Source: Caulobacteraceae bacterium (GTDB taxonomy: Bacteria; Pseudomonadota; Alphaproteobacteria; Caulobacterales; Caulobacteraceae). From it: a stretch of 49,705 bases of DNA. The stretch covers positions 315,680 to 365,384 of the forward strand of contig JAUJMO010000001.1 of NCBI GenBank assembly GCA_030446805.1. Direction: 5' to 3'. How positions within the stretch are numbered: position 1 is the first letter of the stretch; each line of letters opens with the position of its first letter. Shown in pieces: positions 18,294-29,323 of the stretch. The position numbers and the translations under genes are program-made. Below the pieces are notes generated by a model that was not told where the DNA came from, made no database searches, and saw only the letters and a program-made list of their open reading frames with translations.

Positions 18294-19157
18294 CTACTCA
18301 GCCGCCTGTTGCTTGCCGTGAGCGTAGGCCTGGGTGCCGCGGGTGATCACGCGATCGTTCGGCAGGATGGCGTCGACCGGCAGGTCCGGCGCGGTCTTGA
18401 GGCGGGCGTAGAGGGGGCCGAAGTCCTGGAGCGTGTCGGCCAGCAGCTGGTCCAGGCCGTCGATCACGAAATAGACCTGCTGGAAGTCGTCGATGCGGTA
18501 AAGGGTGCGCATCACGCGCTCGAGGTCGAAGCCCAACCGGTTGGGGGAGGGGTCCTCGAGCGCAAAGATGGACTCGGCGCGGCTGGAGACGATGCCCGCG
18601 CCGTAGATGCGCAAGCCCCCGGCGGTGTTCATCAGGCCGAACTCGACGGTGTACCAGTACAGGCGCGCGAGTTGGTGGAGCTGACCGCTGCCCATGGCGC
18701 GCAGCCCGCCCTGGCCGTAGGCGGCCATGTAGTCGGCGAAAACGGGGTCGGTCAGCATGGGAACGTGACCGTAGACGTCGTGGAAGACGTCCGGCTCCTG
18801 CAGATAATCGAGCTGGGAGGCCGCGCGGATGAAATTGCCCGCCGGGAAGCGGCGGTTCGCCAGGTGGTCGAAGAAGACGTCGTCGGGCACTAGGCCCGGG
18901 ACGGCGACCACGCTCCAACCGGTGAGCTTCTGCAGGCGTTCGGAGATGCGGCGGAAGTCGGGGATGCCCTGGCCGCGCAGGTCCAGCGCGTCCAGGCCGT
19001 GAATGAAGGCGTCGGCGGCGCGGCCGGGCAGGACGGAAGCCTGGCGGTCGTAGAGGGTGAGCCAGGTCTGGTGTTCCTCGGGCGTGTAGGCGTCCCAGCC
19101 CTGATCGATGGTCCAGTCGGCGGCGGCGCCCTCGGGGCGCTCCAGCGTGGTGCTCAT
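18294..19157 (-). CDS. phhA: Phenylalanine 4-monooxygenase (phenylalanine hydroxylase)
   Basis: Monomeric bacterial pterin-dependent hydroxylase converting phenylalanine to tyrosine. It has 287 residues from ATG 19157 (MSTTLERPEG), the size of bacterial PhhA. The iron triad is visible: His126 and His131 in VFHDVYGHVPML, and Glu172 in YWYTVEFGL. Other signatures are FPAGNFIR and RIYGAGIVSS. It needs tetrahydropterin; a folE gene occurs about 18 kb away in this window. It is divergent from ppx/gppA with 52 bases between the starts, which must contain both promoters. Confidence 0.95.
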   Translation of the reverse strand: MSTTLERPEGAAADWTIDQGWDAYTPEEHQTWLTLYDRQASVLPGRAADAFIHGLDALDLRGQGIPDFRRISERLQKLTGWSVVAVPGLVPDDVFFDHLANRRFPAGNFIRAASQLDYLQEPDVFHDVYGHVPMLTDPVFADYMAAYGQGGLRAMGSGQLHQLARLYWYTVEFGLMNTAGGLRIYGAGIVSSRAESIFALEDPSPNRLGFDLERVMRTLYRIDDFQQVYFVIDGLDQLLADTLQDFGPLYARLKTAPDLPVDAILPNDRVITRGTQAYAHGKQQAAE

Positions 19158-19209
19158 GGCGACGGCCTCCCTGCGTGTGAGGAGAGCGTTATAGGACCGC
19201 GCCGGTTGC

Positions 19210-20382
19210 ATGGCCACGACGCAGCTCGGTAGGATGGGGCGAAAGGCCAGCGGGCGGATGCGCACGCAAGGCTGCGGAGTTGGGATGGCCGAGGGCCAAG
19301 GAAGTGGAGCCGTCCCGGTTGGGACGCACGTCGTAAGGGGGGCGGGACCGCCGGCCCCAAGCGCCGCGGGCGGCCGCGGCGGCCGGACGCGGCCTCAGGC
19401 CTATGCGGCCCTGGATCTGGGCACCAACAACTGCCGGTTGCTGATCGCCACCCCTGCAGGGCAAGGTTTTCGGGTGATCGACGCCTTTTCGCGGGTGGTG
19501 CGGCTGGGCGAGGGCATGGGGGCCACGGGGCGGCTGTCGGATGCGGCCATGGACCGCGCGGTCGCGGCGCTGGGCGCCTGTGCGGAGAAGGTGCGGCGGC
19601 GGCAGGTGGCGGGCCTCAAGGCCGTGGCGACCCAGGCCTGCCGCGCGGCCGGCAACGGGGCGGAGTTCGTGGCGCGGGTGGCCAGGGAGACGGGCATCCG
19701 GCTGGAGGTGATCAGCCCGCGGGAGGAGGCCCGGCTGTCGGTGGCGGGCTGTCGGAACTTGCTGGACCAGCGCGCGGAGGCGGCGCTGGTGCTGGACGTG
19801 GGCGGGGGCTCCACGGAGCTCTCCTGGTTGGACCTGCGGCGGGGCACGGGACCGGGGGCGATGCGGGCCTGGCTGTCCATCCCCGTGGGCGTGGTGAGCT
19901 TGGCCGAGCGTTTTCCGGAACAGGCCGATCGAGACGCCTGGTTCGAGACGATGGTGGCCGCCGTGCGGGCGGAGCTGAAGGCCTTCCCCCACGCGGAGGG
20001 GATGCGGCCAGCCTTTGCGGATGGGCGCGCCCAACTGGTGGGGACCTCAGGCGCGATCACCAGCCTGGCCGGGATGCACCTGGGGCTGGCGCGCTATGAT
20101 CGAGCGCGGGTGGACGGGCTGTGGCTGACGGACGCGGACTGTCGGACAGCGGCCGCGCGCTTGCTGTCCCTGGACACGGCGGGGCGCGCGGAGGAACCCT
20201 GCATCGGCGCCGATCGGGCCGATCTGGTGCTGGCGGGGGCGGCGATCCTGGAAGCGGTGCAGCGGGAGTGGCCCTGCCGCCGAGTGCGCGTGGCGGACCG
20301 GGGACTGCGGGAAGGCTTGCTGCTGGCCATGATGTCCGAGGGTGGCGAGGCGGGGCGCAGACGCCGCCGGTCCCGATCGTGA
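19210..20382 (+). CDS. Exopolyphosphatase / pppGpp phosphatase family protein
   Basis: Ppx/GppA family member of the actin-like ATPase fold. Motifs are AALDLGTNNCRLLIA (phosphate 1), the conserved REEARLSVAG, LVLDVGGGSTEL (phosphate 2) and the later VGTSGAITSLAGM. At about 390 residues or fewer it is the short, single-module alphaproteobacterial type rather than the 500-residue enterobacterial form. The first 60 residues are Gly/Pro/Arg-rich, and the start could be ATG 19258 or 19285 instead. Its stop overlaps the GTG start of rlmE. Confidence 0.88.
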   Translation: MATTQLGRMGRKASGRMRTQGCGVGMAEGQGSGAVPVGTHVVRGAGPPAPSAAGGRGGRTRPQAYAALDLGTNNCRLLIATPAGQGFRVIDAFSRVVRLGEGMGATGRLSDAAMDRAVAALGACAEKVRRRQVAGLKAVATQACRAAGNGAEFVARVARETGIRLEVISPREEARLSVAGCRNLLDQRAEAALVLDVGGGSTELSWLDLRRGTGPGAMRAWLSIPVGVVSLAERFPEQADRDAWFETMVAAVRAELKAFPHAEGMRPAFADGRAQLVGTSGAITSLAGMHLGLARYDRARVDGLWLTDADCRTAAARLLSLDTAGRAEEPCIGADRADLVLAGAAILEAVQREWPCRRVRVADRGLREGLLLAMMSEGGEAGRRRRRSRS

Positions 20383-21089
20383 GCGACGAGGGGGAGGAGC
20401 CCAAGCGGCGGCTGGTGCGCGCGCCGACCGGCGGCGATCCGCGCGGGCGGCAGCAGAGCCAGCGGCTGAAGACGGCCAAGATGCGCACGCCGTCGCAGCA
20501 GCATTGGCTGCAGCGACAGATCGACGACCCCTATGCGGCTGCGGCGCGGGCCGCGGGCTATCGTTCCCGGGCGGCGTTCAAGCTCAAGGAGATGGATGAC
20601 CGGTTCGGCTTTCTGAAGCGGGGAGCCAAGGTGGTCGACCTGGGCTGCGCGCCGGGCGGCTGGATCCAAGTGGCTCTGGAGCGCGGGGCGAGCGCGGTGG
20701 CGGGGGTGGACCTGCTGCCCGTGCCGGCGCTGCCGCCGGCGCAGATCATCCAGGCCGACTTCAGCGACCCCGCCACGTGGCCGGAGCTGATCCGGTTGCT
20801 GGGCGGGGCGCCGGACGTGGTGCTCTCCGACATGGCGCCCAACACCGTGGGCCACCGTGAGACGGACCACCTGCGCATCATGGGACTGATCGAACAGGCG
20901 GCCGCGTTCGCCGAAGGCGTGCTCAGGCCGGGCGGAACCTTCGTGACCAAGAGCTTCCAGGGCGGGGGGTCGGGGGAGATGATGGCCGCCTTGAAGCCCA
21001 GGTACGAGACGGTGCGCAATGTGAAGCCGCCGGCCAGCCGCTCGGACAGCTCGGAGGTGTACTTGGTCGCGCTGGGATTTCGGAAGTGA
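20379..21089 (+). CDS. rlmE: 23S rRNA (uridine-2'-O)-methyltransferase RlmE (FtsJ/RrmJ)
   Basis: 236 residues from GTG 20379. It methylates the 2'-OH of U2552 in 23S rRNA. The SAM site VVDLGCAPGGWIQVAL (about 87-102) and the K-D-K-E tetrad context are present: SRAAFKLKEMDDRF, LSDMAPNTVGHRETD, TFVTKSFQGG and SDSSEVYLVALGF. A basic N-terminal extension of about 40 residues precedes the fold. The 4-base overlap with ppx/gppA implies one operon. Confidence 0.94.
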   Translation: MSDEGEEPKRRLVRAPTGGDPRGRQQSQRLKTAKMRTPSQQHWLQRQIDDPYAAAARAAGYRSRAAFKLKEMDDRFGFLKRGAKVVDLGCAPGGWIQVALERGASAVAGVDLLPVPALPPAQIIQADFSDPATWPELIRLLGGAPDVVLSDMAPNTVGHRETDHLRIMGLIEQAAAFAEGVLRPGGTFVTKSFQGGGSGEMMAALKPRYETVRNVKPPASRSDSSEVYLVALGFRK

Positions 21090-21135
21090 ACTGGTCAGAT
21101 TAGGTGACCATATCCTCACCGGAGGGTCTGGGCTG

Positions 21136-21417
21136 ATGAGCCGGGTCGAAACCATCAACGCCACTGAATTCAAGGCGAAGTGTCTGGGACTGCTGGATCG
21201 CGTGAGCGGGCGGGAGTTGGAAAGGCTGGAGATCACCAAGCGGGGACGCCTCGTGGCGGTGGTTACGCCTCCGCCGGAGACCCCCGGAGAGAACTGGATC
21301 CAGGAGCTTCAAGTTCGCATGCGCGGGCGCACGCACATACCCGAGGATTGGGACCTGACAGCGCCGATCTTCGAGGGCGAAATCAACCCCGACCCGGACG
21401 GTCTGCTGGATAGATGA
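21136..21417 (+). CDS. Phd/YefM-type antitoxin
   Basis: 93 residues. The N-terminal half has the Phd/YefM DNA-binding pattern: INATEFKAKCLGLLDRVS followed by RLEITKRGRLVAVVTP. The C-terminal part (about 55-93) would wrap the toxin. The stop overlaps the ATG of a PIN-domain toxin gene by 4 bases, the standard layout of a VapBC-like module. The antitoxin frame is intact although the toxin is broken. Confidence 0.85.
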   Translation: MSRVETINATEFKAKCLGLLDRVSGRELERLEITKRGRLVAVVTPPPETPGENWIQELQVRMRGRTHIPEDWDLTAPIFEGEINPDPDGLLDR

Positions 21418-21849
21418 ACGGCTACCCGCTGGACACGCTGCTCCTGGACACCAACGCCCTGATCTGGCTCGCAACAGGTGCGCTGGGCGCCGGGCCGCTG
21501 AAGGTGGTTGGGGAGAGTGCGGTGACCGGGAGGATCCTCGTGTCCACGGCTTCGGCTTGGGAGATTGGTCTGTTGCATCGCAGACGCTGCAACGGGGCCG
21601 GCCCTCCCTCTTCAGCCCTGATCCGGACCGCTGGTTCCGCGACATCATGCTGGGATCGGCGTTACGAGAGACGCCCCTCACAGCCTCGACCGCCGTCAGC
21701 TCCAGCTTGTGCCCGATCCCTTCCACGATGATCCCGGGGACCGCTTCATCGTGGCCACTGCGCGCGAAATGGGCGCCGCGGTGATGACCCGCGATCGCGC
21801 CATCCTCGACTATGCGGCCGCTGGGCATGTGCGAGCGGTGGCGTGTTGA
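21414..21849 (+). pseudogene. VapC-type PIN-domain toxin, interrupted by two frameshifts
   Basis: The first frame encodes LLLDTNALIWLATGA and ILVSTASAWEIGL, the start of a PIN ribonuclease. Near 21570 the homologous reading continues in the frame giving VASQTLQRGRPSLFSPDPDR, and near 21700 it moves to the third frame, giving VPDPFHDDPGDRFIVATARE and VMTRDRAILDYAAAGHVRA up to the TGA at 21847-21849. Each shift equals one missing base. The metal-binding acidic residues (LLLDTNAL, SAWEIG, FHDDPGDRF) survive on paper, but no single frame carries them all, so the toxin is probably inactive unless the shifts are sequencing errors. Confidence 0.85.
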
Positions 21850-23358
<1,509 letters not shown>

Positions 23359-23359
23359 G

Positions 23360-23740
23360 GTGACCGAGGCGCAGGTCAAGGCGGACGTGCTGGCCCTCGC
23401 CAGCGCCGTGCCCGCTGGGCGGGTGGTGACCTATCGCGCGATAGCCGGATGGCTGGAGGTCTCGCCGCGACAGGTGGCCTATCTGCTGGGGCAGCTCACG
23501 CCGGAGGAGGCGGACGCCGCGCCGTGGCACCGGGTGGTGGGCGACGAAGGCTGGCTGGGCGCGGTCAAGGTGGACAGCTCCGGACGGTCGCAGGAGGAGC
23601 GGCTGGCCGAGGAAGGCGTGGCCGTGGCCGAGGGACGGGTCAGCCGCTTCGAGGCGGTGGAGATTCCGGTGGCTGAGCTCCAGAGTGGGGTGAGCCGCGG
23701 GGAGCCGCTCGAGGGCGCGGCCGACTGGCGGGAGCCCTAG
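23360..23740 (+). CDS. Alkyltransferase-like (ATL) DNA repair protein
   Basis: 126 residues from GTG 23360, one base after the guaB stop. The fold is the C-terminal DNA-binding domain of O6-alkylguanine-DNA alkyltransferase (GRVVTYRAIAGWL, SPRQVAYLLGQL). The PCHRV motif that holds the acceptor cysteine reads PWHRVV, with Trp56 in place of Cys. That replacement defines ATL proteins, which bind O6-alkylguanine and hand it to nucleotide excision repair rather than removing the alkyl group. Confidence 0.88.
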   Translation: MTEAQVKADVLALASAVPAGRVVTYRAIAGWLEVSPRQVAYLLGQLTPEEADAAPWHRVVGDEGWLGAVKVDSSGRSQEERLAEEGVAVAEGRVSRFEAVEIPVAELQSGVSRGEPLEGAADWREP

Positions 23741-23743
23741 CCC

Positions 23744-24130
23744 GTGGCCGCTGAACTCGAGCTTTTGGGACTGGCCGTGATCATCGGCCTGCTTCACCTG
23801 TTCTGGGCGGCGGCGGAGAGCCAGGCCCAACGGGGCTACCGGTGGGCGGCGGGACCGCGGGATGAGCCTCGAGCGGTGACCGGCCGGGCGGCGCGTCTGA
23901 ACCGGGCCTTCGCCAATTATCTCGAGACCTTGCCCTTGTTCGCCGCCGCCGTGGGAGCGGCCGCTGCGGGCGATCAGCTGGGCGGGCTGACCTTCTGGGG
24001 CGCGCACGCCTATGTCTGGTCGCGAGCCTTGTATGTGCCGGCCTATGCGTTCGGCTGGCCGGCGCGTCCGCTGCTGTGGTTCATCAGCATCGGCGGGCTG
24101 AGCGCGGTCACCGCCGCCATCTTCGTTTGA
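23744..24130 (+). CDS. MAPEG family membrane protein
   Basis: 128 residues from GTG 23744 with four hydrophobic helices, the size and topology of MAPEG proteins (membrane-associated eicosanoid/glutathione metabolism). The typical segment RAARLNRAFANYLETLPLFAAAV and the later SRALYVPAYAFGWP are present. Bacterial members are small inner-membrane proteins, mostly of unknown activity. It is packed between the ATL gene and rsmB on the same strand. Confidence 0.85.
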   Translation: MAAELELLGLAVIIGLLHLFWAAAESQAQRGYRWAAGPRDEPRAVTGRAARLNRAFANYLETLPLFAAAVGAAAAGDQLGGLTFWGAHAYVWSRALYVPAYAFGWPARPLLWFISIGGLSAVTAAIFV

Positions 24131-24140
24131 AGCGGGTTCG

Positions 24141-25553
24141 ATGACGCCGGGGGCGCGGCTGGCGGCCGCCGCCGAAGTGCTGGACCGGATCGCCGCCTCC
24201 CGGGCCCCCGCGGAGCAGGTGCTCAAGGAATGGGGCCGAGCGAACCGCTACGCCGGCTCGGGCGATCGGCGGGCGATCGGCGAGCTGGCGTTCCGGTGCC
24301 TGAGGAACCGCGCGCGGCTGGCGGACGCGGGGGGCGCGGAGGACGGGCGCACGCTCGTGCTGTGGTCGCTGCGGCTGCTGGACGGGAGGGAACCTGAGGA
24401 AATCGAGAGGCTGTTCTCGGGAGCAGGCTATGCGCCGGCGGCGCTGAGCGATGCGGAGCGGACCCGGTTGAGCGCGATGGAGGTCGGGGCGGAAGCCAGC
24501 CTGCCAGGGTTCGTGGAAGCCGATTTCCGGCGGCGGTTCGGCGCGAACTGGGCGCGGGAGGCGGAAGCGCTGATCGCGACGCGGGCGCCGGTGGACGTGC
24601 GGGTGAACGGGAGCGATCGGGAGGCGGTCGCGGGCGAACTGCGGGCCGCAGGGTTGGCGGCCCAGAAGACGCCCTGGTCGGCCTGGGGGTTGCGGCTGCC
24701 GGCGGGGTCGGATGTGCAGCGAACGGGCGCCTGGCGCGAAGGACGGATAGAGGTCCAGGACGAGGGCTCCCAACTCGCGGCGGCGCTGGCGGGGGCTCGG
24801 CCGGGAGCGCTGGCCGTAGACTACTGCGCGGGGGGCGGAGGAAAGACGCTGGCGCTGGGGCAGCAGCTCCAAACCACCGCTCATTCCCGCGAAAGCGGGA
24901 ACCCAGGTGTTTTTCGGTCAGGCGGGGGTGGGGAGGCGAAAAGCCTGGGCCCCCGCTTTCGCGGGGGTGAGCGGAATGAAAGAGTAGGTTCCGGCGGCCC
25001 GGAGAAAGGTGCGCTGATCGCCTGCGACGTGAGCGCGGCGCGGCTGGACGCGATCCGGCCCAGGCTGGCGCGGTCGAGGGTGGAGGCGGAGCTGCGGCTG
25101 CTCGGGCCGGGGGGCGAGGGGGTCGAGGACCTGGAGGGGCGGGCGGACTTGGTGTTCGTGGATGCGCCGTGTTCGGGCTCGGGGACCTGGCGGCGGCGGC
25201 CGGAGGCGGCTTGGCGTCTGAGCGAGCCGGAGGTGGAGCGGTTCCATGCCCTGCAGGTCGCGATCCTAGGGCGCGCGGCGAAGCTGGTCCGGCCGGGCGG
25301 GCGGCTGGTCTATGTGACCTGCTCGGTGCTGGGGCGCGAGAACGAGGACAGCGCGGCGGGGTTCGCCGAGGGGCATGGGGCGTTCCGGCCCGTGCCGGTT
25401 GCGGAGGCGGCCCGGCAGGCGCCGGGGCTGACGGAAGCCGGGCGGGCGCGGCTCGCCGAGCTGGCCGGCGGCGCGCACCAGATGCAGCTCACGCCCGCGC
25501 GGACGGGCACGGACGGGTTCTTCGTCGCCCTGTGGGAGCAGGGAAGCGGATGA
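24141..25553 (+). CDS. rsmB: RsmB/NOP-type 16S rRNA (cytosine-C5) methyltransferase with an internal repeat insertion
   Basis: 470 residues. An N-terminal NusB-like helical region (to about 150) is followed by the Rossmann methyltransferase. The SAM loop is DYCAGGGGKTLALG, the catalytic site is FVDAPCSGSGTWRRRPEAAW, and the second cysteine is in VYVTCSVLGRENED. Directly after the SAM loop the frame runs through about 45 extra residues (starting TTAHSRESGNPG) before resuming with ALIACDVSAARLDAIRP. Those residues are the translation of an inverted-repeat element (24877-24974). The reading frame is kept, so the enzyme may still work. Assignment as RsmB rather than another RsmB/NOP member is likely, not certain. 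Confidence 0.85.
   Translation: MTPGARLAAAAEVLDRIAASRAPAEQVLKEWGRANRYAGSGDRRAIGELAFRCLRNRARLADAGGAEDGRTLVLWSLRLLDGREPEEIERLFSGAGYAPAALSDAERTRLSAMEVGAEASLPGFVEADFRRRFGANWAREAEALIATRAPVDVRVNGSDREAVAGELRAAGLAAQKTPWSAWGLRLPAGSDVQRTGAWREGRIEVQDEGSQLAAALAGARPGALAVDYCAGGGGKTLALGQQLQTTAHSRESGNPGVFRSGGGGEAKSLGPRFRGGERNERVGSGGPEKGALIACDVSAARLDAIRPRLARSRVEAELRLLGPGGEGVEDLEGRADLVFVDAPCSGSGTWRRRPEAAWRLSEPEVERFHALQVAILGRAAKLVRPGGRLVYVTCSVLGRENEDSAAGFAEGHGAFRPVPVAEAARQAPGLTEAGRARLAELAGGAHQMQLTPARTGTDGFFVALWEQGSG
24877..24974. repeat. Palindromic repeat element inserted in frame in rsmB
   Basis: Two arms of about 36 bases (24877-24914 and 24939-24974) are inverted and near-identical. Each contains its own small palindrome, CCCGCGAAAGCGGG or CCCCGCTTTCGCGGGGG, followed or preceded by CCCAGG/CCTGGG and a T or A run. 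The whole could fold into a long hairpin. Similar elements (translated as SRESGNP) are, from general knowledge, dispersed in Caulobacterales genomes, usually between genes. Confidence 0.8.
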
Positions 25554-25643
25554 ACGTCGGCCGACGACCCGTTCTTGGAGCCTTGTCGAATGTTTTGCGA
25601 CGGCGCCGGCCGGCAGCACCAGCCCGGTGATGTGCGAAAGCCC

Positions 25644-25670
25644 GCCCTTCCCCCTTCGGGGGAGAAGGGC
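25644..25670. repeat. Hairpin between rsmB and guaA
   Basis: GCCCTTCCCCC, a TTC loop, then GGGGGAGAAGGGC form a stem with one unpaired base, 91 bases after the rsmB stop and 39 before guaA. No T run follows. It may act as a terminator/attenuator or belong to the short extragenic palindromes of this genome. Confidence 0.55.
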
Positions 25671-25708
25671 TTAGAGGAGCGCCCTCCAACGTTTGTGGTG
25701 ATCTCCGA

Positions 25709-27283
<1,575 letters not shown>

Positions 27284-27545
27284 GCTGAGGTCGTTCGCCG
27301 ACCAACGCGGACCTTCGCCGAACCACTCTCAAAGCGTCGTCTTGAGACAGATCCCGTTCGCCCCTGCATGCTGACGTCAACGCCGAGCGAAGGTCCGAAC
27401 GACAGCGGCTGGGCAGGCGGGCCGGCCTCCCTCGCCAGCCCTGACCCTGGATCACATCGACAAGGCTTGGTTGGCGGACCGATGGTCGCGGCGCTGGATC
27501 AAGCGTCCCGGTTTCGGGTTCTAAGACGCAGGGAGGCGGCTGTTT

Positions 27546-28616
27546 GTGAGTGCCCATCTGAACCGCGTCTCGACGGCCGTTCCGCCGAACGATGTCCACC
27601 GGACGTTTGTGGATTTCGCAGGGGGGCTTCTGGAGGGCGGGCGGAGCCGACCTGTCTTCGAGCGATTGGTCCAACGCAGTCAGATCGACCACCGCTGGTC
27701 GGTGCTGACGCCCGCGGGTGGCGGCCGGCCGGATGTGCTGGACGCGGAAGGGGTGTATCGGCGGGGGGGCTTTCCCTCCACGGCCGACCGTATGCGGCTA
27801 TACGAACGCTTCGCCGTGGGTCTCGCCGTACAGGCCGTTGCGGGCCTGAAGCTGGGGGACGGCGCCCGGGCCGTCACTCATCTCATCGCCGTGTCCTGCA
27901 CCGGCCTGTCTGCTCCGGGGCTCGATCTGCAGCTGGTCGAGCGCTGCGGCCTCGACCCGTCCGTTGAGCGCACGGTGGTGGGTTTCATGGGCTGCTATGC
28001 GGCGGTCAATGCGCTCAAGCTGGCGCGGCACATCGTACGCTCCGAGCCCCGGGCGCGCGTGCTGGTGGTCAGCGTCGAGCTCTGCACCCTGCACCTCCAG
28101 GAAACGAGCGATCTGGAGCAGGTCCTGAGCTTCCTGGTGTTCGGCGACGGCTGCGCCGCAGCGCTGGTCTCGGGCGACAGGGTGGGACTCTCGCTGGACC
28201 GGTTCCACGCCGCCCTGCTCCCCGAAGCGGCCGAACAGATCACCTGGACCGTGGGCGACCAGGGCTTCGACATGTTCCTCTCGGGCCAGGTGCCGGCGTC
28301 GGTCGGAACCGCGCTCCGTATCGGCCGCGAGCAGATCCTGGACGGCGTGGCCATTGAGGACATGGATCTCTGGGCCGTGCATCCCGGCGGGCGCTCGGTG
28401 CTCGACGCCGTGGAGACCACGCTGGGATTGCCGCCCGCGGCCCTGGCCGCTTCGCGCGAGGTGCTGCGCGAGTTCGGCAACATGTCCTCCGCCACCCTCC
28501 TCTTCGTGCTGGAGCGGCTCATGCAGCGGGCGGAGCCCGCCGAGCGCGGCTGCGCCATGGCCTTCGGCCCCGGGCTGACGGCCGAAACCCTGCTCTTCAC
28601 CGTCGCCGGCCCATGA
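27546..28616 (+). CDS. Type III polyketide synthase (chalcone/alkylresorcinol synthase family)
   Basis: 356 residues from GTG 27546. The thiolase-fold enzyme keeps the full catalytic triad: Cys118 in VSCTGLSAPG, His279 in AVHPGGRSVLD, and Asn312 in FGNMSSAT. It would extend an acyl-CoA starter with malonyl-CoA units and cyclise the chain to a pyrone or resorcinol-type product. Starter, chain length and cyclisation mode cannot be read by eye. The stop overlaps the ATG of a methyltransferase gene by 4 bases, and a flavoprotein gene follows, so this is a dedicated three-gene biosynthetic operon. Confidence 0.93.
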   Translation: MSAHLNRVSTAVPPNDVHRTFVDFAGGLLEGGRSRPVFERLVQRSQIDHRWSVLTPAGGGRPDVLDAEGVYRRGGFPSTADRMRLYERFAVGLAVQAVAGLKLGDGARAVTHLIAVSCTGLSAPGLDLQLVERCGLDPSVERTVVGFMGCYAAVNALKLARHIVRSEPRARVLVVSVELCTLHLQETSDLEQVLSFLVFGDGCAAALVSGDRVGLSLDRFHAALLPEAAEQITWTVGDQGFDMFLSGQVPASVGTALRIGREQILDGVAIEDMDLWAVHPGGRSVLDAVETTLGLPPAALAASREVLREFGNMSSATLLFVLERLMQRAEPAERGCAMAFGPGLTAETLLFTVAGP

Positions 28617-29323
28617 AACGCGACTTCTCCCGGCGCTCGGAGGAGACCGAGCTGATGGACGCCGAGGATGTCGATTACACGACCTTTCGCGACTGCCTGC
28701 GGGACTTGGCCAAGGTCAATGTGGTGACCCTGGGCCATCGGCCGACCCTGGCCTTTCTGGAAGCGCTGCGCCGAAAGGGCCGGTTCAAGCATGGGGGGGC
28801 GGTCCGGATCCTTGATGTCGGCAGCGGATATGGCGACCTGCTGCGGGCGGTCGATCGCTGGGCGGCGCGGCGCGGGCTGAATGTCCAACTCACGGGCGTG
28901 GACCTGAACCCCTGGTCCGCCCAGGCGGCGCGAGAGGCGACAAGGCCCGGACGCCCGATCGAGTGGATCACGAGCGACGTGTTCGACCACGCAGGGCGCG
29001 CCGACGTCATCGTGAGCTCGCTCTTCACCCACCACCTGGACGATGCCCACGTGGTCCGGTTCCTCCGCTGGACGGAGGACCGGGCCGAACTCGGCTGGTT
29101 CGTCAACGACCTGCACCGCCACCCTCTTCCCCATGCAGTGTTCGGGCCGCTGGCGGCCGCTTTTCGCTGGCACCGGTTTGTCCGGCACGACGGCCCGGTC
29201 TCGATCGCCCGCGCCTTCGTCCCGAACGACTGGAGGGGGCTGCTGCAGGCGGCGGAAACGCCCGGCTCCATCCACTGGCGCTTCCCATTTCGCCTCTGCG
29301 TCAGCCGGATGAAGCCGAACTGA
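28613..29323 (+). CDS. SAM-dependent methyltransferase of the PKS operon
   Basis: 236 residues. The class I methyltransferase motif ILDVGSGYGDLLRAVDR lies at about 65-81, with the acidic strand end LTGVDLNPWS at about 91-100 and the later SSLFTHHLDD. The preceding motif MDAEDVDYTTFRDCLRDLAKVN is seen in methyltransferases paired with type III polyketide synthases. The probable role is C- or O-methylation of the polyketide product. It overlaps the PKS by 4 bases and the flavoprotein gene by one base. Confidence 0.87.
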   Translation: MKRDFSRRSEETELMDAEDVDYTTFRDCLRDLAKVNVVTLGHRPTLAFLEALRRKGRFKHGGAVRILDVGSGYGDLLRAVDRWAARRGLNVQLTGVDLNPWSAQAAREATRPGRPIEWITSDVFDHAGRADVIVSSLFTHHLDDAHVVRFLRWTEDRAELGWFVNDLHRHPLPHAVFGPLAAAFRWHRFVRHDGPVSIARAFVPNDWRGLLQAAETPGSIHWRFPFRLCVSRMKPN

